Shown here one piece after another: positions 1 through 11,929 of a stretch of 64,000 bases of DNA. The DNA comes from Niebla homalea. Its lineage: Eukaryota > Ascomycota > Lecanoromycetes > Lecanorales > Ramalinaceae. Location of the stretch: the NCBI GenBank assembly GCA_019925105.1, contig JAHGAU010000029.1, positions 248,001 through 312,000 of the forward strand, in the 5' to 3' direction. Under the pieces are notes generated by a model, which was not told the DNA's origin, ran no database searches, and saw nothing but the letters and a program-made list of their open reading frames with translations. The number at the start of each line of letters is the position of its first letter. The first letter of the stretch is position 1. The position numbers and the translations under genes were made by a program.

Positions 1-3000
1 TTAAATAAAACGTTAAAATTAAGGCCTTAAATAATATTTAAAGACCTTTATTAACTTTAAGTAAATAAATTAAGTAAAATTACTTTTTTTAATTAAATTT
101 ACTTATATAAACTTAGAATACTTAATTTTAAATTATAGTTTTTTTATAATAATATATAATTATAATTTAAATATTTATTTTAAATTTAAGGATAAACTTA
201 TAAAGAAAAAGATACTTATAATAAAAAATAAAGTTAAAATATTATATAAAATATAATTAATATTAACGGACCAATAACGTTATATTATTAAATTAACTTA
301 AAAAACATATAATAAGAAATATAAATTAAAATTATATAACGTTAATGATTTAATAATACTGAATATTAAAAACTTTAAGTTAAAGTAATTAAATAAAAAG
401 CTTACGCCCCGATTTATAAAACTTTTTAGAATTAATAATAAAATTAGGACGTAAATATACCGCTTATTCCTTTTTATTATTTATTAAATTTACCTTATTA
501 TTTATATTTCTTTTTTAAAGCTTTATTATATTTATACCGGCAATTAAATAACGGAAGTTATAATATAAATATCCGAATTAATTAATAATAAAAAGGAATA
601 AATAATTAAAGAAATTATTAATAAAATTAAAAGTAAAAAAAGCGTTTAATATTAAGTTAAATAAATTAATTAAGGCTTTAAATATAATTAATAAATACCG
701 GAAACGGACTTAAAATATTCTTAAGAATTACGGGAATAATACGATAAAATAATACGGAATAAAAGGAAACATAAATAAGGTTATAACGCCGTAATAACGG
801 AAGTTATATATATGGTTAATAATTATATATATAATTAATATTATAATTACTTAACCCTTATACGTTATCCTTCCGTAAGATTATTAAAGTTTAAACTTTA
901 ATTAATAACTTTACTTATTACGGATATTACGTATACGGATAAGCCGGTATTATAAAGGTAATTATCTTTATTATAATATTATAATTAATAAAAATAACTT
1001 TAATAATAACCGCAATAATACCGGAAAAGGTAAAGAAGCGTAAGCATTAAATTATAAGCGTTTAACGCGCTATTAAGTAAATAAAGTTAAAGAGGGGAAG
1101 TTATTAAGGGTAATAAAAGGTTAATAAATATATTTATTAGGTTTACGTTAATATACCGGTAACTTTAATAATATTATCTGCCTTATTACTTTTTAATAAT
1201 ATATAGATTATAAGCGTTTAACGTTTAATATTATTAACTTTAATATTTAACGTTAAACTTTAATAATATTAATATATAAAAATAAAAGAATAATCTATAA
1301 TTCCGTATTAACGCGGGCCCTCTCTTTTTATAAATAGGTTAATAAGGTTAAGGATAAGTATAAAAATATCATATCTTCCTTATCTTTTTTTTTTTTTTTT
1401 TTTTTACTTTTTTTTCCGCTTTAATTAAAGGTTTTTCCTTAACATTATTCACCGGAGGGGCTCTTTAACTTAATTCCGGGGTATTATTCTTAAAAGTTAA
1501 AACCAACCTTTTTAACGGCGTTATTAAAGAGGGTATAATTTTTTTTTTCTTTTTTAAACGGGTTAAAGTTTGAACCATATATACTTAAAAGCTTAAAGTC
1601 AAACTTTTTTATTATTAATAAAGTATTAAAACTTAAAGGTAAATCTTTTAATAAATTAATTAACGATAAAGAGCCTGGACCCTTTATAATAATTTAATTT
1701 AATTATTAAATATTAATGCCGTTACGCCGTAAACGGATTAAATATATTTATTTATTTTTTAAGGAAACAGACTTTCTTTTCCGCCGTTATTATGCGCGTA
1801 ATAAATATATTTCTTTTTATTTAAAGAACCAAAACCTTCCCTTTAACTTTTATAATAACCCGGCGGAATATATACTCTGTATAATTAATTATTATTAATA
1901 TTTAATTAATATTTAACCGGAAAACCTTTAAATCTTAAAGGATCTTTTTACGTTTCCATACGTATTAAACGAGCGCCCCGATAAATAATAAATTAACGCG
2001 GTATTATTTACGTAATTATTAAATTACCCGGGATTAAAGTTAATCCGGGAACTATATATATATTAAAATAATAACGTTATAACGGTATTAAGGATACTTA
2101 TAAAGATATAATAGCTTAAATATCGTTTTTTATAATACCTATAATAAAGTATAAAGCTCCGCCGGGATAAAAATTTATTTTATAAAAAATAAATTGAATA
2201 AAATATTATTATATATATTATTAATATTATTTTTACGTTTACGTTAACGATACGTCGTTATACGTATATTATATTATTTAAAGATTAAAGTAAACTTATA
2301 TATTTTATTAATAAATAAAAATAAACGGATTATTAATATAAGTAAAACGTTTATATAATATTAACGTTATTTATTATAATAATAATATAGATAATAAGGG
2401 TATATAATTATACGCATATTAACTTATAGATATTCATATAGACCCTTAATATATTATATTTATAAAAGCGATTAAAATTATTAAAAAAAAAAAAAAAAAG
2501 AAGTTTAAAATAAAATAAAAGCTTTATTATAATTGCGTACCGTTTTTATAATAATACGTACCTTTATTATAACGTAGTAAATTAATAATAAAGCTTTAGG
2601 TAATTATTAATTAATATTATAAAAATTCTTTTTTTATTTACTTTTTCTTATTAAGTTTTATAAAAAAAAATTTAATAAACTTTATAAGTTATATTAACTA
2701 TTTATTAACGTAAAATACCTTTATTATATTATTATTAAATAAATATTATTATATTTACGTATATACTTAAAGACTCTTTTCTTTTTACCCTTTTTTTATT
2801 AGGTTTAATAATAAGTTTTTAATAAACCTTATACTTAACCGGCTTTATATTAACTTTTAAATATATCTCTTTATACCTTAAAGATTAATATATAAAAAGG
2901 GAGATAATTATTAATAATTAACGTTATCTTTACGTTAACGTTATAATAATACGCTATACTATTACGTTAAGGTAAGCCATTAAGTTTTGGTAAAGGGCCT

Positions 3001-4775
3001 TGGTAAAAAGCCTTAATAACGGCCTTAATATACGTTATTTATAAGCTGTAGCTTAATAGGCGTAAAGCGGGGTAATTATCACCTTTACCTTAAGTAAAGG
3101 CTATACCTTAATTCTTTTTAAGTTCCTTAAGAATTAATCTTATTATTAATTTACTTATTAAAGTAATACTTAAGTATCCAGACCGTAACGTTACGTCTTC
3201 TATACCTACCTTTATTAGTCCCGCCGGCGTACCGCCAGCGGAGTCAGTCTAATAAAATCCCACTTTTCGGCTTTAAGTAAAACTTCTTTATTTATTTAAT
3301 TATTACTTATATTTATTATATAATAGGGTAAGCTTTTATTAATACTTATTAAGGATAAAGGGATAATTACGGAATTAGTTAATTATTTATTACGGGGCTA
3401 CTTAAATAATAATGCGTTAAAATTATTTTATTAAGTATAATCTTAAGTTTTATAAGAACCCTTATAATTATAATATATATAATTACGTTAATATTTGAAA
3501 TCGGACGTTATATACTTATCCTTATTTTAATTACGGTAAACTTAATCCTTTTTATCCTTATATTCCGACGTTATTATAATAACCGGTTATAAAGTTAAAA
3601 AGGCTATTATATTAAAGCGGGGTTTTAAGATACTATAAATCTTATTTACGTTATAAACTATTTAATTCTCTGGTTTATTTTAATTATAAATTATTATATA
3701 GCCGATAAAAATATAATAATATTAAATTACGGAATTAAAAATATATAAGATTAATAGCTTAAAGAAATAAGCCCGGTATATTATAAAGGCTTTATATATT
3801 TTAAGCCGTTTTTCCGGGTTAAAATAATAAAGAATTATAAAGTAAATCTCGATACCGGTAAATAATAACCGGTATTTCTTCTTAAACGCGTTTTTTTTAC
3901 CTTAAAACTTAACTTTAAAGGAGTAATATTTTATTATAATCTTTTTAAGGGTTAAATAATCTAAATCCCTTTTTTATATAATAATAAATTAAAACCTTTT
4001 AATTAAAAGAAATTTAATATAAATATTACGGTATTTATAAAGAAATATATTTAATAAAATACCCTTAAAAGATACCTCGTATTTATTATAATATAAGCTT
4101 TATAAAGCCTTTAACTTTAACGTTATATTCCGTATTTTAATTTAAGGCTATTTATATTAAAAAAAAACGGTTAAAACTATTAATAAAGTATTTAAATAAA
4201 TAAGGTATATCCGGTTAATATATATAATTATTTCCTTATTTACGGAACTTATAGGGGTAAAGCCTTAAGTTAATTAAATTATTAAGTAAAAAGCTTTTAT
4301 ATATAATAAACCTTAATTTTTTATACGTTAATATTATTATTATTATTAAGATTAAAAATAATAAATTCAATTAATAATTATAGACTTATAATATAAACGT
4401 AATAAGAGTAAAATTATAACGTAAACCCGGACGTAAATCTATTATTAATAAACTTCTTAACTTAACTATATAAAGTATAATCCGTTATTTTTTTAATTGC
4501 AAAGGATATTTTAATTAATCTTTTTAATAATAAAGGCCCCGGAACGGCTTTATTATATAAGGCCGATTAAGTAAAATAAGCAGTAATAATAAGGTCGGGG
4601 CGGATAAATATAATAATAAATACGTTAAATAATTTATTAAATACGGAGTTAATAAAAAAATAATAAATTTTTAATAGAAAGGACGTATATAGAATAATTT
4701 TAATAAAAACCGTTATTTAAATAAATCCTTAAAAATAAAATAAAGAAACTTAAGGATTTAAATAAATTGGCTTAT
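1..4775. repeat. AT-rich, RIP-degraded repeat block
   Basis: Nearly the whole stretch is A/T with scattered CpG and GG/CC, while CpA and TpG dinucleotides are strikingly rare (only isolated cases such as near 305 and 346) and TpA is everywhere. That is the footprint of repeat-induced point mutation, which turns CpA into TpA on both strands of duplicated DNA. No reading frame of credible composition exists; the one ORF of 60 codons (1716-1898) is a by-product of base composition. The original element cannot be typed by eye. The block stops abruptly around 4770-4790, where base composition becomes normal just before a housekeeping gene. It is probably heterochromatic transposon wreckage. It may continue left of the window. 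Confidence 0.85.
3211..3256. repeat. GC-rich interrupted palindrome inside the AT-rich block
   Basis: A nested inverted repeat. The outer arms of 8 bp (3211-3218 and 3249-3256) are perfect. The inner GC-rich arms of 9 bp (3221-3229 and 3233-3241) match except for one position and flank a 3-nt loop. It is one of the few spots in the block that keeps CpA and high GC. It could be a hairpin end of a transposable element or a short segment that escaped RIP. Confidence 0.5.
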
Positions 4776-4994
4776 ATAAATCTCTGAGCTCCCCCGTACG
4801 GCCCCTGAAGAGCCGCTTAGCCGACAAGTGGCTATTCCGCATGTCCGGCAAATTAGCTAGTAGCTAAACTACACCCTCAGAACGGGCCTAGCGTGATTGG
4901 GACCCACCAAGAACCCTCGAACCCTAATTACCACTCCAACGTCCGCTCATAGAGACCTACGTCCTGCAGCTTTCGCGTCTACACCATACTTCTC

Positions 4995-7916
4995 ATGGAT
5001 GCTCCGCGGGAGAATGGTCAACCTTCCCGCTCATACAGACAAGGAAGCTCCAAAAAGCATGTCCGCAAAATCAAGGATGAATTCGATGATCGCTGGGGCG
5101 ACGAAGAGTACATATCAGGCGAGGAAGCCTTTGAGGAGGCCCCAAAGAAACGGGTTCGCCTCAACAATGGGGCTGCCTCACCGCAGAGCCCCAAGCCCGA
5201 GCTTGATGAGGAGACCAGGAAGAGGATAAAAGATGAGGAGGACATTGCCGAACGAGACGAGTTTGCCCGACGGCTGAATCTGAAGGATGCTGAGAGGAGC
5301 AAAAAGCTTACAGAAGATCGTTCTTCGAAAAGGGGGAACAAGGAAGCTGAGAGACGGAGGGCAGCAGCTGAAGACGCCGCGAACAAGGAGGCAGCCATGG
5401 AGGCGCTGCGCATCCGGTCAAGAGAGGAGTATCTGAACAAACGAGAGACGGAGAAGTTGGCATTGCTCCGAAAGCAGGTCACCGACGAGTCAGCCGAGCT
5501 CAGAGAAAATCCGGATCTGAGTGCAAGAGAGAAGGCTGAATTTGCCAAGAATCGCGAGGTGTTGAGGTTGGCGGAGGAGCGGTTGCGGATTGATGATTAT
5601 CGAGATGGGTACATGCTCCCTGAAGACTATATCACTGAGAAGGGGAAGCTTGATAGGAAGAAGAAAGAGGAGGCCCTCTACAAGCGATATGTCGATCGAG
5701 ACGAGCATGGCCAGGAGCGCTTTGTGACTGAGCAAGAGGAGTGGGAAAAGGAGCAGACAGAGAAGGTAAGAGCGCAAATCAAAAGCAAGGAGAGGGTTGA
5801 TGAGGGAGAACATGAGTACGTGTTCGACGAGACGCAAAAGATCAACTTCGTGATGGACACACGGTTGGACAGTGATGCAAAGCCAATGACCAGGGAGCAA
5901 AGAGCATTTCAGGAGCAGCTTAAGGCTGCTGAGGGCAAGGCCATGAAGATTGAAGACACCAGAAAGAGCTTGCCCATCTACCAATTCAGAGACGATCTGT
6001 TACAGGCGATCAACGACTACCAAGTTCTCATCATCGTGGGTGAGACTGGTAGTGGAAAGACGACGCAGATCCCACAATATCTGCATGAGGCAGGATACAC
6101 AAAAGACGGAATGAAGGTGGGGTGCACGCAGCCCAGACGAGTGGCTGCCATGAGCGTAGCTGCAAGAGTGGCAGAGGAGATGGGCAAGAAGGTGGGTAAT
6201 GAGGTTGGGTACTCGATCCGATTTGAAGACAATACGTCGGACAAGACCATTCTGAAGTACATGACGGATGGTATGCTCCTGAGAGAGTTCCTGACCGAGC
6301 CGGACTTGGGAGCCTACTCGGCTTTGATGATCGATGAAGCCCATGAAAGGACATTACACACAGACATCCTGTTCGGATTGGTCAAGGACATTGCACGATT
6401 TCGGCCTGAGCTCAAGCTGCTCATATCTTCTGCAACGATGGACGCTCAAAAGTTTGCCAAGTACTTTGACGACGCCCCCATCTTCAATATTCCAGGACGC
6501 AGATATCCTGTTGACATACATTATACCCCTCAACCAGAAGCAAACTACCTTGCAGCGGCCGTCACCACCGTCTTCCAAATCCACATTACACAGGGCAGAG
6601 GTGATATCCTCGTCTTCCTCACAGGCCAAGAGGAAATCGAATCGGCCGAGATGAGCCTTCAAGAAACGGCTCGCAAGCTTGGCTCCAAAGTTCCCGAAAT
6701 GATCATCTGCCCAATCTACGCCAACCTTCCTTCTGAGCTCCAAGCCAAGATCTTCGAGCCAACACCGCCCAAAGCTCGAAAGGTGGTCCTTGCTACCAAC
6801 ATTGCCGAGACGTCCTTGACCATTGACGGCATCGTCTACGTGATCGATCCCGGCTTTGTCAAAGAGAATGTCTACAACGCCAGGACCGGCATGGAGTCAC
6901 TCGTGGTAACACCTTGCTCCAGGGCTTCAGCCAATCAACGTAGTGGCCGTGCCGGTCGTGTCGCCCCTGGAAAGTGCTTCCGGCTTTACACGAAATTCGC
7001 CTTCCATAACGAGCTCGATGACTCCACCATGCCCGAGATCCAGCGCACCAACCTCAACAGTGTCGTTCTCCTCCTGAAATCACTCGGCATCAATAACCTC
7101 ATTGAATTCGACTTCATGGACCCACCGCCAGCCGAAACATTGATCCGTGCCCTCGAGAACCTTTATGCCCTTGGAGCCCTCAACGACCAGGGCGAGCTCA
7201 CCAAGATGGGCCGGCAGATGGCTGAGTTCCCGACGGATCCTATGCTCGCCCGTGCCATTCTTGCCGCCGACAAGCATGGCTGCGTTGACGAAGTTCTCTC
7301 CATCATCTCCATGCTCGGCGAATCTTCCGCTCTCTTTTACCGCCCCAAAGACAAGAAGCTCCTTGCCGACAGCGCGCGTAATCGCTTCACGGTCCGTGAA
7401 GGCGGTGACCATCTCTCCCTCCTCAACATCTGGAACCAATGGGTCGACAGCGACTTCTCCTACGTCTGGGCCCGCGAGAACTACCTCCAGCAACGGTCCC
7501 TCACCCGCGCCCGCGACGTGCGCGACCAACTCGCCAAACTATGTGACCGCGTCGAAGTCACCATCACCTCTGCCGGCCCCTCCAACATCCCCGTCATCGC
7601 AAAAGCCATCACGGCGGGCTTCTTCCCGAATGCAGCAAGATTACAGAAAGGTGGGGATAGCTATCGGACTGTCAAGAGCGGCGGGTTGACAGTCTACCTG
7701 CATCCGAGCTCGACGCTGATGGAGGAGCGGCCGAAGTGGGTGATCTTTTATGAGCTGGTCATGACGAGTAAGGAGTACATGCGGGGCAATCTGCCGATCA
7801 CGCCAGAGTGGCTGGTCGAGGTGGCGCCGCATTTCCATAAGAAGGGGGAGTTGGATGGATTGGGCGTGGATCGAAAGATGCCAAAAGGGCAGGGATTGGC
7901 GCGGAGCAAGATGTGA
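4995..7916 (+). CDS. PRP2: DEAH-box pre-mRNA splicing helicase Prp2/Cdc28 (DHX16 family)
   Basis: Single-exon gene of 973 aa. The protein is the nuclear ATPase that remodels the activated spliceosome before the first transesterification. Visible motifs in order: Walker [18 protein letters not shown], the DEAH box followed by [40 protein letters not shown], then the HA2/ratchet and OB-fold region. The core agrees better with Prp2/DHX16 than with Prp16, Prp22 or Prp43 (for example [10 protein letters not shown] and the FDFMDPPP stretch). The charged N-terminal third is rich in Lys/Glu/Arg. An in-frame TAG at 4950-4952 forces the start at or after 4995. Prp2 relatives are usually somewhat longer (S. 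pombe Cdc28 is about 1055 aa), so an N-terminal segment may be missing or on an unseen upstream exon. The convergent neighbour is the first gene of the polyketide cluster. Confidence 0.95.
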   Translation: MDAPRENGQPSRSYRQGSSKKHVRKIKDEFDDRWGDEEYISGEEAFEEAPKKRVRLNNGAASPQSPKPELDEETRKRIKDEEDIAERDEFARRLNLKDAERSKKLTEDRSSKRGNKEAERRRAAAEDAANKEAAMEALRIRSREEYLNKRETEKLALLRKQVTDESAELRENPDLSAREKAEFAKNREVLRLAEERLRIDDYRDGYMLPEDYITEKGKLDRKKKEEALYKRYVDRDEHGQERFVTEQEEWEKEQTEKVRAQIKSKERVDEGEHEYVFDETQKINFVMDTRLDSDAKPMTREQRAFQEQLKAAEGKAMKIEDTRKSLPIYQFRDDLLQAINDYQVLIIVGETGSGKTTQIPQYLHEAGYTKDGMKVGCTQPRRVAAMSVAARVAEEMGKKVGNEVGYSIRFEDNTSDKTILKYMTDGMLLREFLTEPDLGAYSALMIDEAHERTLHTDILFGLVKDIARFRPELKLLISSATMDAQKFAKYFDDAPIFNIPGRRYPVDIHYTPQPEANYLAAAVTTVFQIHITQGRGDILVFLTGQEEIESAEMSLQETARKLGSKVPEMIICPIYANLPSELQAKIFEPTPPKARKVVLATNIAETSLTIDGIVYVIDPGFVKENVYNARTGMESLVVTPCSRASANQRSGRAGRVAPGKCFRLYTKFAFHNELDDSTMPEIQRTNLNSVVLLLKSLGINNLIEFDFMDPPPAETLIRALENLYALGALNDQGELTKMGRQMAEFPTDPMLARAILAADKHGCVDEVLSIISMLGESSALFYRPKDKKLLADSARNRFTVREGGDHLSLLNIWNQWVDSDFSYVWARENYLQQRSLTRARDVRDQLAKLCDRVEVTITSAGPSNIPVIAKAITAGFFPNAARLQKGGDSYRTVKSGGLTVYLHPSSTLMEERPKWVIFYELVMTSKEYMRGNLPITPEWLVEVAPHFHKKGELDGLGVDRKMPKGQGLARSKM

Positions 7917-8623
7917 GCGTCACTCACTTCATGAATGACATGATCGATATGTAATGTTGGTACACATGTTCGAGAAACCTGGGTAACGTGGCAGGAACTG
8001 ATTTCAAATTAATATACAGCATTCAAGGTCTTTAACGTTCAATCCGCCCCTCTGCCATATTCATCTTCACAGTCGAAACGATGGCCGAGTTTGAAAACAT
8101 TGGATCCTCCCTTGTTCAAGTCTCGCCAGCACCAGGTGCAAAGAAAAAACAAAACCTTTTATGTCCTTGGAACGCATTAGCCCCATAGCGCTATCGCATT
8201 GTGGCTCGATGACTTTGGTCCGTATCCACCTCAAGAGTGGGCACTTCAACCCGGTCGTTGCATTGCCAAAAGGTGCTGGTCTTGTATAGTAGTCATCCTT
8301 GGCTTCCTTCTGTAAAAAGGTGCTTCACATACTCAGATGGCTTTATATTGATCAGCATGCACGAATGGACCAGTTCGATGGCTTGACTGGCTGGCCCAAC
8401 TCTGGACTTGAAGATGAGGCTATCACGGACGCTCTGCCTACTAGGTATCCCAGTGGACTGAGCCGGCAAGATCCTTGCTAAACCCAGTTCCAGAACTTGC
8501 ACCAAGGCGAGTTTGTTCGAATGGATGACTCTCAGAGTGGCTGCACTACCTTTGTTATGTTCTGATAAGTTTTTCGTGGAGGATAATAGACCAATCTGAC
8601 TGAACCTATATTCACCCAAATGT
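7917..8623. other. Convergent intergenic region
   Basis: 707 bp between the stop codons of the helicase gene and the FAD monooxygenase gene, expected to hold both 3' ends. Short ORFs here (8067-8249, 8293-8637, 8299-8481) overlap each other in conflicting frames and show no domain. I see no gene. Confidence 0.6.
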
Positions 8624-9841
8624 CTACAGGATGACATGCTTGAACTTTTCTACCGGTGGCATGCCTAGCATCTTTTCGCTGGCCACGAAGCTTCTGCGAA
8701 GGCACCCTTCGGCGAAAGTCTTCATGATTTGCTCATATTGATTGATAGATTGAGAAGACACTCCATGTTCCACAATGATTTCAGTGAGAGTCGCAGCGTC
8801 GTTGAGAGCAGCTAAAGCACCAACGCCGCCGGTTGGCGACATAAGATGCACTGCGTCTCCCATCAGTGCTACTTGGGGTGATGTTTCCCAGTCTCTGATG
8901 TGTGGGGTTGCGGAAAATATGCGCATGCCCATGGTCAAAGACGAGTCCTGTAGCTCAAACAATGAACGAATCGATGGATGCCACTGGCTGGTGATGTCAA
9001 GGGCCAGCTGTGAGGGACGCAATTTCAATTCCTCGGTCAGTGAATCTTCATTTAGTCTGCACGAAGTGTTTGGAAAAACAAGACCCCAATGAATGTAGTC
9101 TTGGAGCGATTCGCGCCGAGATTCTGGGCTCGGAAATTCTACAGGTTCCGTAACCATCGTGATGTCGGAGCGGACCCCGGCGATGATGGATTGGATCAGA
9201 GGGGTCTCGTCTCTGAATACCGTCATCCACTGACGATACTTCTGAGGAAACCTTGCTTTGAGGTCTGACCGTAGAAATGTCTTGCCGTAAATACAGCACG
9301 CTTCCGTATCAACAAATTTGTGGTCTGGTAGGAATTGCTTGCGCACAGTGGAGCGGGCACCGTCTGCACCTATAAGTAAGGTCCCCTGCTCTGCGCTTCC
9401 ATCGTCGAAATACACTTGAACGCACTCGTCCCGGATTTCGTAACGTACAAATTGCTTGCCAAAGTGAACAAAGCCATCGATACCGAGCATTAAGGCTCGA
9501 CGCATCAAGCCGCGATCGATGGTATATGGCGGGCTTTCTCCTTCAGACAAAAACCCTTTACGGGAAGCCAGTATATTTCCATCAGGCGCGTTCACATTTG
9601 TCTCTCCTAGAACCGTAGTGGCGCATGTATTTTCGAAATCATGCCAGGCTTGATCCAGGATTAGAGCCTGTAGGCGTTCTCGCATCTGGCCACCGATCTT
9701 GATGCGATACCCTTGAAGACGTGAGTCTAACAATGCGTCTCGTTCGAAGACTGCGAAATCTATGCCCTTGCGCCGCAGGCCTTGAGCCAGTGCAAGACCG
9801 CTGATCCCCGCGCCAATGATGAGCACGCGAGGGGATGACAT
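8624..9841 (-). CDS. FAD-dependent monooxygenase, salicylate hydroxylase/UbiH type (cluster gene)
   Basis: Intronless, 405 aa. Class A flavoprotein hydroxylase: the N-terminal dinucleotide-binding motif IGAGISGLALA, the middle motif GADGARSTV and the FAD-ribityl motif GDAVHLMSPTGG near residue 330 are all present and properly spaced. Such enzymes use NAD(P)H and oxygen to hydroxylate, and sometimes decarboxylate, aromatic rings; a cytosolic tailoring step on the polyketide is the likely role. Length matches the family. There is no membrane segment or signal peptide. It diverges from an O-methyltransferase across a shared 493-bp promoter, which suggests coordinated expression. In cercosporin biosynthesis the same two activities are fused in one protein (CTB3); here they are two adjacent genes. 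The exact substrate cannot be read from sequence. Confidence 0.88.
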   Translation of the reverse strand: MSSPRVLIIGAGISGLALAQGLRRKGIDFAVFERDALLDSRLQGYRIKIGGQMRERLQALILDQAWHDFENTCATTVLGETNVNAPDGNILASRKGFLSEGESPPYTIDRGLMRRALMLGIDGFVHFGKQFVRYEIRDECVQVYFDDGSAEQGTLLIGADGARSTVRKQFLPDHKFVDTEACCIYGKTFLRSDLKARFPQKYRQWMTVFRDETPLIQSIIAGVRSDITMVTEPVEFPSPESRRESLQDYIHWGLVFPNTSCRLNEDSLTEELKLRPSQLALDITSQWHPSIRSLFELQDSSLTMGMRIFSATPHIRDWETSPQVALMGDAVHLMSPTGGVGALAALNDAATLTEIIVEHGVSSQSINQYEQIMKTFAEGCLRRSFVASEKMLGMPPVEKFKHVIL

Positions 9842-10334
9842 GGCTTGAGAGGTGTTTTCTCAAAATGTGGGTCATAAAACACTTCAAAAGAGACAGTAAT
9901 AATCTCGGTTGATTATGAAGGACACGGCGACTGATCCTCACAATGGATCAAGGCACGAAACCATCTTTCAAGGCGGGGCTTAAAAGCGGCCAATGTCCTC
10001 CTATTTTCTGCACTCTAGTGCCCGGCACAGTCAGAGGGCAAAAGTGACCGATTTCAGGATGCAGGCGGTAGCCATGGTCTGCACGCTGGCTGCCCGTTCC
10101 CTGCAGGAAATCACTAGTCACTGCCGAGCTACTGGAATCATATCCTCACACCCATGGACTCGAGTCTTGTGAATCCACTTGCAGCTGCGCGTCTTCACAT
10201 CAACAAAATAGCGACTTACTCATGCTGCTGGGCAACCTCTTCCCTCATACTTGATATTTTTTACATCAGGAAAGCAGGTTCAATAGCTGACTCGCTTTCA
10301 TCAACTATTGAGACTTTCGACATTCAATTCCTAT
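9842..10334. promoter_or_regulatory. Shared divergent promoter, FAD monooxygenase / O-methyltransferase
   Basis: 493 bp between two divergent start codons. It must contain both 5' UTRs and promoters. I could not identify a convincing operator or a repeated binding motif by eye. The short frame 10154-10381 overlaps the true first exon of the methyltransferase and is not a gene. Confidence 0.6.
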
Positions 10335-11845
10335 ATGGATGTCAAGGAGAGAATGGATGGACTCCTAGCACGCGTGACTGAAGACGTCGAAGCGATACGA
10401 GAGTGCTTTGGTAAGGATGCTGGTATGCTGCTACTTTCCCATCCCGCACAGCACTGCATATGTGATAACGGACGATGAAATCTAGAAGCGGAAATCCCTA
10501 CCGAGGATCGCCATGCACTTCTTGAAGCATCATTCGAACTACAAACGCTCGTGATGAGCCCGAGCAACTTTTTGGAACTGCAAGTGCTACATGTACGTAT
10601 GCCTTCCTTCTGGCTCCCTTTCTGGTGTATCTTTGTGCCATTCGCAAGCTCTTGAACCTATTTTGACCTTCGAAGCTTGGACCCTAAATTCCTTCGCAGT
10701 ACCAATATCTCTCCTGTCTCAGTTGGCTCACGGATTTTGATATCCTCGCCCATCTTCCTCTCCCTGTGGGCAGCAGCGTTCCGTTTGAATCCGTCGCACA
10801 GTCTGCTCAAGTGCCTCTCGACCGTTTGAAAAGAGTTGCTCGAATGTCCATCACGAGTGGCTTCCTGTCTGAACCACAACCTGGGAAGCTTGCCCATAGT
10901 CGCCTTTCGGCGCAAATCTTTAGCCAAATAGAATTACGTGATTGGGTCACTTTCATGACGAAGTTCTCAGCGCCAACGGCAGGCCGCTTCGCAGAAGCAA
11001 CTCGGAGATGGGGTGATACCGTGCAGAAGAATCAGACGGCATACAATATTGCTTTTGAGACTGATCTGCCTTTTTTCGAGCATGTCAGAAAAGATGAAGC
11101 AACAGTCGATCTATTTGCAAAATACATGCATAGCCAAGGCCAAAGCGATTCCTCAGCCATCAGGCACCTTCTAAATGGCTTCGACTGGGAGAAAGTTGGA
11201 ACCGGACATGTCGTCGATGTATGCCTTGATTCCCGGTCTCGAATGCCAAAAGAATTGCTTGTGGCCTGTACCGAGAATCTCTGACTGATTCTTGAATGCA
11301 TTTACATCTAGGTTGGAGGCTCTACAGGGGAAGTTGCCGTTTCCCTGGCCAACAAGTTTCCAAAGCTGCAAATCACGGTGCAGGATCGGCTTGAAACTCT
11401 TTCTCGTGCTGAAATTCAATTGACCAATCTCGGCTCCAGGATCAAGCTTCAGCCTCATGATTTCTTCAATTCTCAACCACAGAGCACCAGCGCCTCTGCC
11501 GACGTGTTCCTCCTTCGAAAAATACTGCATGATTGGCCATTTCGGGAAGCACAGCAGATACTCAACCACATCTCCAGTGCAATGAAGGATGGTGCGCAAT
11601 TGGCTATAATGGACGTGATGTTGCCTGGCGCTGGAGAGAGGCTGGGAAAATTGGCGGAGGCAGGTTTAAGGGTCAGAGATCTTACGATGGCTCAGAGTTT
11701 CAATGGAGGGGAGAGGCATGCGGAGGATTGGATCGATCTCATTGACGCCGTAAGTCCAAGATTGAGGTTGATTAGTATCGAGCGGCCCAAGGGAAGTGCA
11801 ATGTCGGTACTTGTGTTGAAGAGAGTTGATGGCAAGAAGGATTGA
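10335..11845 (+). CDS. SAM-dependent O-methyltransferase (plant/fungal COMT type, cluster gene)
   Basis: Four exons inferred at 10335-10410, 10486-10592, 10700-11218 and 11312-11845, giving 411 aa. All three introns (75, 107, 93 bp) have GT/AG ends and restore one frame. The N-terminal half is the winged-helix dimerisation domain (around VPLDRLKRVARM). The SAM-binding glycine motif VVDVGGSTGE spans the third splice junction near residue 234. The catalytic-base motif KILHDWP places His307 where the family expects it. The protein should transfer a methyl group to a phenol of the polyketide. The longest single frame (from 10766) would lose the N-terminal domain, so I prefer the upstream start. 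It diverges from the FAD monooxygenase and converges on the GMC oxidoreductase with an 84-bp gap. Confidence 0.9.
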
Positions 11846-11929
11846 GTGGTTACACTGCTTGAAGTATTTTTAAAGGTCCATTATCACGAAAGGTAAGTGC
11901 TTGCATTCTCATGTACTGCAGTGATCCCT

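Noticed and set aside
1716..1898. 60-codon ORF in the AT-rich block
   Set aside because: Amino acid content is dominated by Lys/Tyr/Phe/Asn/Ile as expected from base composition; surrounding DNA is RIP-degraded and there is no domain.
5018..7838. Many ORFs on both strands over the helicase gene
   Set aside because: They are shadows in other frames of the DEAH helicase, whose motifs are unambiguous.
10154..10381. Short ORF in front of the methyltransferase
   Set aside because: It overlaps the inferred first exon in another frame and has no recognisable domain.
10766..11284. Methyltransferase as an unspliced, truncated gene
   Set aside because: Upstream exons with good splice signals supply the missing dimerisation domain, and the downstream intron supplies the SAM motif, so the gene is intact.
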